From VHCN01 sp964589935 (lineage in GTDB: Bacteria > Verrucomicrobiota > Verrucomicrobiia > Limisphaerales > VHCN01), in assembly GCA_964589935.1 (NCBI GenBank), contig CAZPVD010000015.1:26235-90234 (forward strand): a stretch of DNA of 64,000 nucleotides, read 5' to 3'. This document shows positions 48,501-57,787 of this stretch, one piece after another. A program made the position numbers and the translations under genes. The notes below the pieces were generated by a model. It was not told the DNA's origin, did not search any database, and worked only from the letters and a program-made list of their open reading frames with translations. Each line of letters begins with the position of its first letter. Within the stretch, counting starts at the first letter, position 1.

Positions 48501-51230
48501 ATGAGTTCCATGTCCCACAATCCCGAACCGCGTCTCACGCTGCCACAGCGCCTGTTGAGCTGGCTGGCCGACGCTGTGCATGATTATCCGCGGATGTTTT
48601 TCTATCCGCAGATGCTTTTGTTCCTCGTGTGCGTGTTGTTCACGGTGAACAAGCTGGAGTTTGACACGAGCCGCGACGACCTCGTGGGCGCGGACAAGCT
48701 CTACCACCGCAACTACCTCAAGTATCGCAAGGAATTCCCAAGCCAGGACGACCTCGTCGTGGTGATCGAGAGTGACCAGCCGCTGAAGAACCGGCGCTTC
48801 GTCGAGCGGCTCGGCGCGCGGCTCGAAGCGGAGAAGGACCTCTTCACCGACGTGTTCTACAAAGGCGATCTCAAGATGATGGGGGCAAAGGCGCTGCTGT
48901 TCGTGCCGGAACCGGACTTGCGCGAACTGCGCGACCGGCTGCACGACTACAAGCCGTTCATCGAGAATTTCTCGAAGGCGACGAACCTCGCGTCGTTGTT
49001 CCAGCTTATCAACACGCAGTTCCGCACGGCAAAACGCGAGGAAAACGAGGAGAATAAATCGCTCGTAAAGGCGATCCCGGCGCTCGAACGCATCGTGGCC
49101 GAGGCGAGCGACAGCCTCGCGCGACCCGGCACGCCGCCGTCGCCGGGATTGACCGCGCTCTTCGGCGACGGACAGGAAGCCGAGCAGGAGCTTTATATCA
49201 CGTATGCCTCAGGACGCATCTATCTCGTGACCGCGCGCGCGCGCGCCGAGAACCTGAATGACGACGCCATCGAGCGCCTGCGCGAACTTGTGCGCGAGAC
49301 GCAGATGGAAGTGCAGGGGTTGAACATCGGCATCACGGGCGAGCCGGTGCTCGAGCACGATGAAATGGCGCAGTCACAGGCAGACACCGCGCTCGCGACG
49401 GTTGTCTCGCTCGTGCTCTCGGCGCTGATTTTCATTTACGGCTACCAGCAGACCGGGCGGCCCATCAAGGCGACGTTCTGCCTCATCATCGGCCTCGGCT
49501 TCACGGTGGGTTACACGACGCTCGTGGTGGGGCACCTGAACATTCTCACAATCACGTTCGCGCCGATGCTCATCGGGCTGGCGATTGATTTCGGCGTGCA
49601 TCTCGTCACGCGCTACGAGGAGGAGCTGCGGCACGGGCGGACGAAGCAGGAGGCCTTGCGCAAGGCAATTGTGTTCACCGGGCTGGGCGTGTTCACGGGC
49701 TGCCTCACGACGGCGGGGGCGTTCTTCGCGATGGGCATCACGAACTTCAAGGGCATCCAGGAAATGGGCATCATCGCCGGCGGCGGCCTGCTCATCTGCC
49801 TCGTGCCGATGATGACGATGCTGCCGGTGCTGTTGTTGCGCGGCCGGCAGAACGTGATAGACCACGCCGCAAAGTCCGGGGAGGAAAAGCGCGCGCGCAT
49901 CGAGCGCTTCTGGCTGGAGCGGCCGGGCTGGGTCATCGCGCTGACGGCGGCGTTGTGCGCGGTGGCGCTCATGCGCTTTGACCGCGTTCACTTCGATTAC
50001 AACCTGCTCAACATGCAGGCGGAGGGCGTGCCGGCGGTCGTGTATGAAAAGAAACTCATCAACTCCGCGTCGAACTCGGTGCTGTTCGGCGCGGTGCTGG
50101 CGACGAACTTGCAGGAGGCCGTCGCACTCGAAGCGCGCCTCACCAACCTGACAACCGTCGCGAAGGTGCAAAGCATGGCGGGATACCTGTCGGAAAATCC
50201 GAAAAGCAAACTCGCGCTCATCCGCGACGTGAAGCGTCTGGTTTCCGACATTCACTTCCTCGAAACGGACACTGCGCCGGTGAACGTGCCGGAACTGAGC
50301 CAGATTCTGTTCTCCGTTCAAGGCTACCTCGGCCTGGCTGAAGAAGAAGTCCTCAAGGAAAAGGACGAGGCGCTGGCGAAGCAGTTGCGCTCGCTATGGA
50401 ACACAATTCAGGAATTGCGCATTCGGATGAACACGACCGCGCGCGCGCAGGCGCCTGAGAAGCTCGCGGCCTTCCAGCAGGCGCTGCTGGATGATTTGCA
50501 GAGCACGTTCACCACGATCCGCACGCAGGACGACCGCGCCGGGTTGCGCGTGGAGGATTTGCCGACGCCGCTGCGCAACCGCTTCATCGGCCGCACAGGG
50601 CAGTATCTGCTCATGGTCTATCCGAAAAATGATGTGTGGCAGCGCGAGCACCAGAAGGAGTTCGTGGAGGAACTGCGCCGCTCACTCGACCCTCGCAACA
50701 GCGGCCACCCGATCATCACGGGCACACCGGTGCAGTTGCTCGAATACACCACGCTTCTCAAACAGAGCTACATCGAGGCCGCGTGGTATTCGCTTGGCGC
50801 GATTGCGATCATGGTGTTCATGCACTTCCGGCGGCTGAGTTGCGTCGTTCTCGCGCTGCTGCCGGTCGGCATTGGAACGATCTGGATGGTTGGCTTCATG
50901 GGCTGGACGGGCATCCCGTTCAACCCGGCGAACATCATGACGCTGCCGCTCGTCATCGGCATCGGCGTCACGAACGGCATTCACATCCTCAATCGCTTCG
51001 CCGAGGAGCAAAACCCAAGCATTTTCGCCCGCTCAACCGGCAAGGCGGTGCTCGTCTCCGCTCTGACGACGATTGCGGGCTTCGGCAGCCTCATTCTGGC
51101 CAAGCATCAAGGCATCGTGAGCCTCGGCTACGTGATGGCGGTGGGCACGGCCACGTGCATGATCGCCGGGCTGACGTTTTTGCCGGCGTTGCTGAATTTG
51201 CTGATTCGTTGCGGTTGGAAGCTGAAATAA
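48501..51230 (+). CDS. MMPL/RND-family transporter (HpnN-like)
   Basis: The 909-residue protein has the RND layout with about 12 transmembrane segments: one near residue 35, five in 295-460 and six in 760-905, with large periplasmic loops between. The loop start 'LEFDTSRDDLVGADKLYHRN' and 'PMLIGLAIDFGVHLVTRYEE' are typical of the HpnN/MMPL group. 'GIGVTNGIHILNRFAEEQNP' is the repeat of the second half. HpnN moves hopanoids to the outer membrane; here the cargo is probably a lipid. It opens a run leading to Mla genes. Confidence 0.88.
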   Translation: MSSMSHNPEPRLTLPQRLLSWLADAVHDYPRMFFYPQMLLFLVCVLFTVNKLEFDTSRDDLVGADKLYHRNYLKYRKEFPSQDDLVVVIESDQPLKNRRFVERLGARLEAEKDLFTDVFYKGDLKMMGAKALLFVPEPDLRELRDRLHDYKPFIENFSKATNLASLFQLINTQFRTAKREENEENKSLVKAIPALERIVAEASDSLARPGTPPSPGLTALFGDGQEAEQELYITYASGRIYLVTARARAENLNDDAIERLRELVRETQMEVQGLNIGITGEPVLEHDEMAQSQADTALATVVSLVLSALIFIYGYQQTGRPIKATFCLIIGLGFTVGYTTLVVGHLNILTITFAPMLIGLAIDFGVHLVTRYEEELRHGRTKQEALRKAIVFTGLGVFTGCLTTAGAFFAMGITNFKGIQEMGIIAGGGLLICLVPMMTMLPVLLLRGRQNVIDHAAKSGEEKRARIERFWLERPGWVIALTAALCAVALMRFDRVHFDYNLLNMQAEGVPAVVYEKKLINSASNSVLFGAVLATNLQEAVALEARLTNLTTVAKVQSMAGYLSENPKSKLALIRDVKRLVSDIHFLETDTAPVNVPELSQILFSVQGYLGLAEEEVLKEKDEALAKQLRSLWNTIQELRIRMNTTARAQAPEKLAAFQQALLDDLQSTFTTIRTQDDRAGLRVEDLPTPLRNRFIGRTGQYLLMVYPKNDVWQREHQKEFVEELRRSLDPRNSGHPIITGTPVQLLEYTTLLKQSYIEAAWYSLGAIAIMVFMHFRRLSCVVLALLPVGIGTIWMVGFMGWTGIPFNPANIMTLPLVIGIGVTNGIHILNRFAEEQNPSIFARSTGKAVLVSALTTIAGFGSLILAKHQGIVSLGYVMAVGTATCMIAGLTFLPALLNLLIRCGWKLK

Positions 51231-51233
51231 GGA

Positions 51234-51269
51234 GACCCAGCGGAGATAATGCACTATCCCCGCTGGGTC
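51234..51269. terminator. Strong hairpin after the RND gene, without T-run
   Basis: A perfect 10-bp stem (GACCCAGCGG / CCGCTGGGTC) closes a 16-base loop, four bases after the RND stop. No T-run follows. A second small hairpin (GAGGT-AAGA-ACCTC, 51280-51293) comes next. It may be a factor-dependent terminator, an mRNA 3' stabiliser or an attenuator before the next gene. Confidence 0.5.
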
Positions 51270-51479
51270 GGGAGGAACCGAGGTAAGAACCTCAATCAAC
51301 TGCGGCGAACATAGTCACGGCCAGAGGTAAAGTCAAATGTTTAAGTGATGCACCACTTCAGACGCCAATGGAAGGGCTTACGCCGTCCGTTAACGGTTGC
51401 GCTAGAGGCTCGCTTCTCGCTCCCTCAAGCCCGATTTCGTGATGATTCGATGTGTTTTGGGCGATTGTTTTCAGGCGCG

Positions 51480-53015
51480 ATGCTTGACGCTCTGGCGCGC
51501 TGTCCGCATCCTGCGCGCGTGAATTTAGCCGCCGGGCGCAGGCTCCCAGCTCCGGGCCTGTGGCTTCTGGTTCTGAGCCTCCTCGCGTGTCCGTCCCTTC
51601 TGACAAGGGGCGCGGAATCGCCTGCGTTCGGGCCGCTGTTTCACCGTTTCCCGTTGACGCTGGCCGACGGCGATCGCGAGGAAGCCCTCGGCCCGCTTTT
51701 CTACCGCGAGCGCATGGACACGAGCCGGACGTTCGCCGTGCCGCCGCTGTTTTCCCACACCACCGATCCGGATGTGGACGCGACGGAGACGGACGTGCTC
51801 TATCCGCTGCTTTCCTATGACCGCTTCGGCGCGGAATACCGCTTTCACATCCTGCAAGTGTTCAGCTTCTCCGGCGGGCAGACACAAGAGGAGCTGGGAG
51901 TGCGCCGCTTCTCGCTCTTCCCCTTTTACTTTCAGCAACGGTCGGCGAAACCCGATGAGAACTACACCGCGCTCGTGCCCATCTACGGGCATCTCAAGGG
52001 CCGCCTGCTGCGCGATGAAATTCACTTCCTGCTCTTTCCGCTGTGGTCCGAGACGCGCAAGAAGGACGTCGTCACCGACAACTATCTCTATCCGCTCTTC
52101 CACGTGCGCCACGGCGAGCGGCTGCACGGCTGGCAGTTCTGGCCGCTTGTGGGAAACGAGCATCGCGACGCCTTCGTGCGCACAAATTACCTCGGCCTTG
52201 AGGAAACCGTCGGCGGGCACGACAAGTTTTTCATGCTCTGGCCGGTCTTCTTCAACGAACGCACCGGTCTCGGCACGACGAACGACGTTCATGAATACGC
52301 CATGTGGCCGCTTTTCATCAGCTATCGCTCGCCCGCGCGCGACTCGACCACGTATCTGTGGCCGTTCATCGAAATCACCGACGACCGCGAGAAAAAATAC
52401 AAGGAAGTTGGCGCGCCGTGGCCCCTCGTCGTCTTTGCGCACGGCGAAGGCAAAACGACGCGCCGCGTATGGCCCTTCTACAGCCATGCGGCAAGCGAGT
52501 CGCAGACGAGCGACTTCATCCTCTGGCCCCTGTGGAAACACAACACCGTCCATTCCGATCCGCTCGAACGCGACCGCAAGCGCGTGCTGTTCTTCCTCTA
52601 CTCGGACATGAACGAGCGCAACACGATGACGGGGGCCGCGGCGCGGCGCGTGGATTTCTGGCCGTTTTTCACCTGGAAACGCGGGCTGGACGGCAACGAG
52701 CGTTTGCAAATTCTTGCGCCCATCGAGCCGGTGCTGCCCGTGAACAAGAGCATCGAGCGCAACTGGTCGCCGCTCTGGTCGCTGTGGCGCGCGGAGCACA
52801 ACGGAACGACCGGCGCGAAAAGCCAGTCGCTGCTCTGGAACCTTTACCGCCGCGACGAAACGCCCGTGTCGAAAAAATGCTCGCTCCTGTTTGGCGTCGT
52901 CCAGTATGAATCGTCCGCGGACGGCGCGCGCTGGCGGTGGTTCTGGCTGCCGGGAAAAAGCGCGCCTTCCGCAACGGCGCAACAGGGCAACATCTCTGTG
53001 GAATCCGCAAAATGA
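51480..53015 (+). CDS. Secreted protein with repeated aromatic 'LWPLF' strands, probable envelope protein
   Basis: I do not recognise a named family. From ATG at 51480 the protein has 511 residues; GTG at 51519 gives a cleaner signal peptide ('LPAPGLWLLVLSLLACPSLL', cleavage near 'RGAES'). The mature part repeats short strands around Trp/Phe-Pro-Leu-Phe: 'LFPFYFQQ', 'LLFPLWSE', 'YLYPLFHV', 'FWPLVGNE', 'LWPVFFNE', 'MWPLFISY', 'LWPFIEI', 'VWPFYSHA', 'LWPLWKHN', 'FWPFFTW', 'WSPLWSLWR'. This alternation suggests a beta-rich surface or barrel-like protein. Its place between an RND lipid transporter and MlaE/F/D suggests a role in the outer membrane. Confidence 0.7.
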   Translation: MLDALARCPHPARVNLAAGRRLPAPGLWLLVLSLLACPSLLTRGAESPAFGPLFHRFPLTLADGDREEALGPLFYRERMDTSRTFAVPPLFSHTTDPDVDATETDVLYPLLSYDRFGAEYRFHILQVFSFSGGQTQEELGVRRFSLFPFYFQQRSAKPDENYTALVPIYGHLKGRLLRDEIHFLLFPLWSETRKKDVVTDNYLYPLFHVRHGERLHGWQFWPLVGNEHRDAFVRTNYLGLEETVGGHDKFFMLWPVFFNERTGLGTTNDVHEYAMWPLFISYRSPARDSTTYLWPFIEITDDREKKYKEVGAPWPLVVFAHGEGKTTRRVWPFYSHAASESQTSDFILWPLWKHNTVHSDPLERDRKRVLFFLYSDMNERNTMTGAAARRVDFWPFFTWKRGLDGNERLQILAPIEPVLPVNKSIERNWSPLWSLWRAEHNGTTGAKSQSLLWNLYRRDETPVSKKCSLLFGVVQYESSADGARWRWFWLPGKSAPSATAQQGNISVESAK

Positions 53016-53084
53016 AACTGCCATTCGCCTCCCGCGACAGCGGCTCATTCCGCGCACCGTGTCCCGCGTTCCGCGCATCCTGAA

Positions 53085-53831
53085 ATGTTTCGCGACATCG
53101 GCCAACTCGTCCTCCTGTTCTGGCGCACGCTCGCCGCGCTGCCGCTCACGTGGCGGCAGCGGCACAAGGTCGCCGAGCAGCTCCACGAGATCGGCAACGC
53201 CAGCCTGCTGATGGTGTGCATCCTCGCGGCCTTCATTGGCGGCGTGCTTGCGCTGGAGGTCGGCCCGACGATGGTCGAGCGCGGCCTCGCCAACTTTCTC
53301 GGCGGCATCATCGGCTTCTCGCTTTGCCGCGAACTCGCGCCGGTGATGATGGCGGTGCTGATTTCGGGCCGCATCGGATCGGCAATGGCGGCGGAAATCG
53401 GCTCGATGGCGGTGTATCAGGAAATTGACGCGCTGCGGACGATGAACATCAACCCCATCCATTACCTTGTGCTGCCGCGCATGGTTGCCATTTGCATCGC
53501 GCTGCCAATGCTCGTCATCTTCGCCGATCTCGTCGGCTGGTGGGGCGGCGCGCTGGTATGCTCGACGAATCCGCAGATTGCCATCAGCCATCAATCTTAT
53601 TTCGCGAATCTGCGCGATGTCGTGGAGATCAAGGACATCCTGCACGGCATTTACAAAAGCCTCGTCTTCGCCGTGACCATCGGCATCGTGTCGTGCGCCC
53701 AGGGCCTGCGCACCATCGGCGGGCCGCGCGGCATCGGCCGTTCGGTCACGAAGGCCGTCGTCAACTCCATCATCCTCATTCTCATCCTCGACTATTTCGT
53801 CACGCACCTGCTGACACAATTTGAGAAATGA
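53085..53831 (+). CDS. mlaE: MlaE-family ABC transporter permease
   Basis: The 248-residue membrane protein has the MlaE signature 'NASLLMVCILAAFIGGVLAL', 'LCRELAPVMMAVLISGRIGS', 'AAEIGSMAVYQEIDALRTMN' and a C-terminal 'ILDYFVTHLL'. MlaE is the permease of the complex that moves phospholipids between the inner and outer membranes. It ends in an ATGA overlap with the ATPase gene. A 69-base gap separates it from the secreted protein gene. Confidence 0.94.
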   Translation: MFRDIGQLVLLFWRTLAALPLTWRQRHKVAEQLHEIGNASLLMVCILAAFIGGVLALEVGPTMVERGLANFLGGIIGFSLCRELAPVMMAVLISGRIGSAMAAEIGSMAVYQEIDALRTMNINPIHYLVLPRMVAICIALPMLVIFADLVGWWGGALVCSTNPQIAISHQSYFANLRDVVEIKDILHGIYKSLVFAVTIGIVSCAQGLRTIGGPRGIGRSVTKAVVNSIILILILDYFVTHLLTQFEK

Positions 53832-54592
53832 CCGCCGCGGCAAACAACAATCATTCCAGCGTCCGTCTTGAAGTGCGCGGGCTGCGCAAGCGCTTCGGCA
53901 AACAGGAAGTGCTTCACGGCGTGAGCTTCACCGTCGAGCGCGGGGAGATTTTCGTCCTCATGGGGCCGAGTGGCAGCGGCAAGAGCGTGCTTCTCAAACA
54001 CATCATCGGCCTCGAGGAACCCAACGATGGCGACATCTTCATCGAGGGCCGCAACATCCGCGAGGAAGGCGTGATGGACGCCTTCCGCGTGGCGATGGTG
54101 TTCCAGTCCAGCGCGCTGCTGAACTCCCTCTCCGTCGGCGAAAACGTCGGCCTCTATCTTTCCGAACACCGGCTCAAGGAACCGAACGAAATCCGGCGCA
54201 TCGTGGCCGAAAAACTCGAAGTCGTGGGCTTGAAGGGCACGGAGCAAAAGATGCCGAACGAACTTTCGGGTGGCATGAAGAAACGCGTTGCCCTGGCGCG
54301 CGCCCTCGTGATCGAGCCGCAGCTCATCCTTTACGACGAGCCGACCAGCGAGCTGGACCCGCTTATTTCCGTCACCATCGGGCAGGAGATTCTGAACCTG
54401 CGCGAGCGCACCGGCGCCACGAGCATCGTCGTCACGCACGACCGGGATCTGGCTTTTGGCATCGCCGACCGCATTGCGCTCATCGCCAACGGCGAGATTT
54501 TATTGATCGGCACGCCGCCGGAAGTGCGCAACAGCACGCATCCGCTGGTGCAGCAATTCCTGACCGCGGACTTCAAACCCAAGGCAAAATGA
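53828..54592 (+). CDS. mlaF: MlaF-like ABC transporter ATPase
   Basis: The 254-residue ATPase has Walker A 'MGPSGSGKSVLLKHI', the signature 'LSGGMKKRVALARALV', and Walker B 'LILYDEPTSELDPL' followed by the switch His in 'VVTHDRDLAFG'. 'TSELDP' replaces the common 'TSGLDP'. It energises the MlaE permease and is encoded with a four-base overlap. MlaD follows after 59 bases. mlaB is not found here. Confidence 0.93.
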   Translation: MTAAANNNHSSVRLEVRGLRKRFGKQEVLHGVSFTVERGEIFVLMGPSGSGKSVLLKHIIGLEEPNDGDIFIEGRNIREEGVMDAFRVAMVFQSSALLNSLSVGENVGLYLSEHRLKEPNEIRRIVAEKLEVVGLKGTEQKMPNELSGGMKKRVALARALVIEPQLILYDEPTSELDPLISVTIGQEILNLRERTGATSIVVTHDRDLAFGIADRIALIANGEILLIGTPPEVRNSTHPLVQQFLTADFKPKAK

Positions 54593-54651
54593 GCCGGCGT
54601 TGAAAACTTTTTCTCCCTGCTTCCAGTCAACCTGCTAACATCAAAAACAGT

Positions 54652-55755
54652 ATGCAGACCAGAACCTCCCTCGAAACGCGGCTCGGCATGTTCGTCGCCC
54701 TCACCGTCGTGGCCGTCATCGTCATCCTGGAAATGTCCGGCGGGCCTGACATGTTCCGGCGCAGCAAGCATCTGCACGCGCTCTTCAACAACGTCCTCGA
54801 ACTCAAGCCCGGCGACCAGGTCAAGATGGCCGGTGTGCAGATCGGCAAGGTCGAGAAGATCGGCTTCGAGACCGTCAAGGACAAGGATCGCAACGTCACC
54901 AAGGTCAAGGTCACCATGAAGATCAACGCCAACGCCTCGGTCCCCACCGACTCCAAGGCCACGGTCAAGTTTGCGGGCCTTCTCGGGCAGAACTTCGTCT
55001 CCGTCAGCATCGGCACGTCGGTGACCCAGCTCGCGGGGGGTGCCTACATTGAAACCGTCGAGCAGACCGACCTCGGCCAGCTCATGGCCAAGCTCGACGA
55101 CGTGGCCACCGGCATCCAGAACGTCACCAAGAGCTTCAGCGGCGACACCATCCAGAATGTTCTCGGCCCCTTCACCGACTTCATGAAGCAAAACCAGACC
55201 AAGCTCTCCGCCACCATCGCCAACATGCAGATCATTTCCGGCGACATCGCCGAGGGCAAGGGCACCGTCGGCAAACTCATCAAGGACGACGCGCTTTACA
55301 AGTCCGCCCTTGACGCCACAAAGACACTCAACGACACGGGTGCCGAGGTGCAAAAGGCGCTCGACGACGTCAAGGGCCTCATGGCCGACGCGAAGAAAGC
55401 CGCGACCAACGTCAACGGCCTCTTCGACGACGCGCGCCTCGTGGTCAAGGACGTGCAGGACACCGTGAAGGAAGCCAAGCTCACCGTCTCCGACATCAAC
55501 GCCGGCAAGGGCACCTTCGGCAAACTCGCCAAGGACGAGCAGCTTTACAAAGAAACCACCACCGCGATGACGAACCTGCGCGAGATTCTTGAAAAGGTGA
55601 ACAAAGGCTACGGCACCGCGGGCAAATTCGTGAACGACGACAGCCTCTTCAAGAACGCGCGCATGACGCTCCAAAAACTCGACAAAGCCACCGAAGGTTT
55701 GGAAGACCAAGGCCCGTTGAGCGTGCTCGGCCTCGCCGTGGGCAAACTGTTCTGA
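54652..55755 (+). CDS. mlaD: MlaD/MCE-family lipid-binding protein
   Basis: The 367-residue protein has one N-terminal transmembrane helix (about 13-25), then an MCE domain ('HLHALFNNVLELKPGDQVKM', 'AGVQIGKVEKI', 'KFAGLLGQNFVSVS') and about 230 residues of helices with repeats such as 'GKGTVGKLIKDDALYKSALD' and 'GKGTFGKLAKDEQLYKETT'. MCE rings form the hydrophobic lipid channel; the long helical tail could extend it across the periplasm as in PqiB or YebT-like systems. It is the last gene of the cassette. Confidence 0.92.
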   Translation: MQTRTSLETRLGMFVALTVVAVIVILEMSGGPDMFRRSKHLHALFNNVLELKPGDQVKMAGVQIGKVEKIGFETVKDKDRNVTKVKVTMKINANASVPTDSKATVKFAGLLGQNFVSVSIGTSVTQLAGGAYIETVEQTDLGQLMAKLDDVATGIQNVTKSFSGDTIQNVLGPFTDFMKQNQTKLSATIANMQIISGDIAEGKGTVGKLIKDDALYKSALDATKTLNDTGAEVQKALDDVKGLMADAKKAATNVNGLFDDARLVVKDVQDTVKEAKLTVSDINAGKGTFGKLAKDEQLYKETTTAMTNLREILEKVNKGYGTAGKFVNDDSLFKNARMTLQKLDKATEGLEDQGPLSVLGLAVGKLF

Positions 55756-55889
55756 GCGCGGCGCGGTGATCCCCGGACACAGCTGCAATGGCTGTGAATA
55801 ACTTTTTGAAATGGAGGCTTGACTTCTCATGCCCCCTCTGGCAGACCCGCAATCGTTCAAAAGGTAAAAATCTGAAGCAAAGGTAAACT

Positions 55890-57773
55890 ATGACCTCTTC
55901 ACGAGTCCCGCACCGTCACGAGTCCCGGACAAGGCGGCTATGGCTTGAGGACTTAATCCACACATGCGGCCGGGCCGTGCTGCTCATCGTGCTCGCCTCC
56001 CCTTTCTCCCCGGCTGCAAGCGCGCAAGACCCGGTTCCCGCCAGCGTCTATCTCAAGACCTACACCCGCACCGGCCTCAGCGATTCGCAAAGCACCACAT
56101 GGCAGGACTTCGGAACACAGGGCAATTATTACAGCTTCGCCGATCAGACGATCAACACTTCCTGGGTTTGGGATTACGTCAATGGCGGCACAAATTGCTC
56201 GAACCAGAACATGCACAACGAATCGTCTTCCACCGACTCCGGCGGGAACCAGACTGGCCAGACGAGCGATTCCTACTGGGGGTTCGGCACCCTCTGGTCC
56301 GCGGCGATCCAGCCGGGGGTGACGACGTGGACGAACGCCTTCAGTTGGGACGGCGACCCCAGCTACAACTTCACCAACATCTGCGTGACGGACACGAACG
56401 TGGGGATGCCCGGATTTGCGTGGCAGAAGGCAGGCTTCTCCATCATCGACGGCGCAACCAACATAAACTCTGATGATTTCGGCACCTACACGAACATCTG
56501 GACCGCAACGACCACCGAAAACATCACCACCACCGTCGAGCTGTTCACCGGCGGGTATCCCGGCTCGACCGATGCTTGTGTGGCAACTGTCTATGCTTGG
56601 GCGTATGATCTGATTGGCAACACCTACATTGATCCCACGCAAATCCAGATCATGGGCACGAACCTGAATGCCGACGGCACCCTGACGATGCAGCTCACGC
56701 AAAACAGCTTTTACGATGTGACGCCCGTGTTTCCCACAAACTATTCCAATGTTGTGTTCGGCGTCTGGGCGGATGACCCGCCGTTGATGATCAAAAGGGG
56801 CACGAACAACATTGGCGGCACAAACGTGGTCGTGATCGTCGGCGAGCCGATCAACCTGACCCTCGACGGGTTGAGCGGCATGTCGAACATTGTGATCAAC
56901 TGGACCATGCCGTCGAGCAATGTGATTGTAGGCGGGTATGCGCCAACAGCACAACTTGGCCAGCCGATCCCGTTCACAAATTTCCATACCAGTGACATTT
57001 TGTTCTATTTTTACGACAATGCCGGAGGTCCGTTTAACGTGAGATGCGTTGCTTCGGGCACACAGAATGGGTCCTCCGTCAATCTTACAAACTCGACGAC
57101 GTTTAATGTTCTCAAGCCTTCAGCAAGTTGGCGCGGGACAACTCCAGGCACAATAGGCGTTGGGACCGATTATTGGAAAGACGGCCAGCAGGTGACAAGC
57201 ACTCATCTTCACTTCGGCCAAGCCAACCCAACTAATACAAATTCAGTAGGCTTTAGGTTTGTTTTAGACAATGTCAATATGAATGGTTGGCAGGGTGCAT
57301 ATAAATTCTTATCGGTTCAAACAGGCACATGGCAAATGAAGTATAATCTAACTAACGGTTTAAGTTATACACTTACTGGAACGGGTCTTGATACGAGCTT
57401 TCCTTACAAAGAATTTACACAATCTCCAGACCAAGCCAATGACACGCCAGGGACAGATTCTGTTTTACGATCTTCCCAAGGGAATGTTTATCCTGCTGCT
57501 CAATTCAAACTTGATATGACTTGTGAAATGGTTTTGATGTTTCAACCAACGTTTGCCTCGTCAATACCAGTTCCGATTAAATTAGTCCGGTGGAACGGAA
57601 TAGGCGTTGCTACGAACAATGCGACCGCAACCGGGGTGTGGGGCCTCGCAACGACAAATACAAAGCCAAACATAATCTCCAATGATTTCACGACGAAGAC
57701 CTTCCCGGTCTGGACAAAATTGATGGACAATTTACAGGTAACCTCAACAAATCAGTGGCAAACACTATATTAA
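55890..57773 (+). CDS. Large secreted protein of unknown function
   Basis: The 627-residue protein has a long basic N-region and a signal peptide ('AVLLIVLASPFSPAASA', cleaved near residue 45). The mature part is rich in Asn, Thr, Ser, Gly and Trp and low in Cys and Lys, as expected of surface or fibrous beta-proteins. I find no known domain. The 3' part of the gene (from about 57150) is clearly more AT-rich than the 5' part, so it may have mixed origin. The next gene starts 14 bases later and is equally AT-rich at its 5' end. Confidence 0.7.
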   Translation: MTSSRVPHRHESRTRRLWLEDLIHTCGRAVLLIVLASPFSPAASAQDPVPASVYLKTYTRTGLSDSQSTTWQDFGTQGNYYSFADQTINTSWVWDYVNGGTNCSNQNMHNESSSTDSGGNQTGQTSDSYWGFGTLWSAAIQPGVTTWTNAFSWDGDPSYNFTNICVTDTNVGMPGFAWQKAGFSIIDGATNINSDDFGTYTNIWTATTTENITTTVELFTGGYPGSTDACVATVYAWAYDLIGNTYIDPTQIQIMGTNLNADGTLTMQLTQNSFYDVTPVFPTNYSNVVFGVWADDPPLMIKRGTNNIGGTNVVVIVGEPINLTLDGLSGMSNIVINWTMPSSNVIVGGYAPTAQLGQPIPFTNFHTSDILFYFYDNAGGPFNVRCVASGTQNGSSVNLTNSTTFNVLKPSASWRGTTPGTIGVGTDYWKDGQQVTSTHLHFGQANPTNTNSVGFRFVLDNVNMNGWQGAYKFLSVQTGTWQMKYNLTNGLSYTLTGTGLDTSFPYKEFTQSPDQANDTPGTDSVLRSSQGNVYPAAQFKLDMTCEMVLMFQPTFASSIPVPIKLVRWNGIGVATNNATATGVWGLATTNTKPNIISNDFTTKTFPVWTKLMDNLQVTSTNQWQTLY

Positions 57774-57787
57774 ACTAGTCTAGCTTA

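Noticed and set aside
51525..53843. 772-codon open frame on the minus strand
   Set aside because: It runs antisense through the envelope-protein and mlaE genes; the composition is Arg/Glu/His-rich with no known domain.
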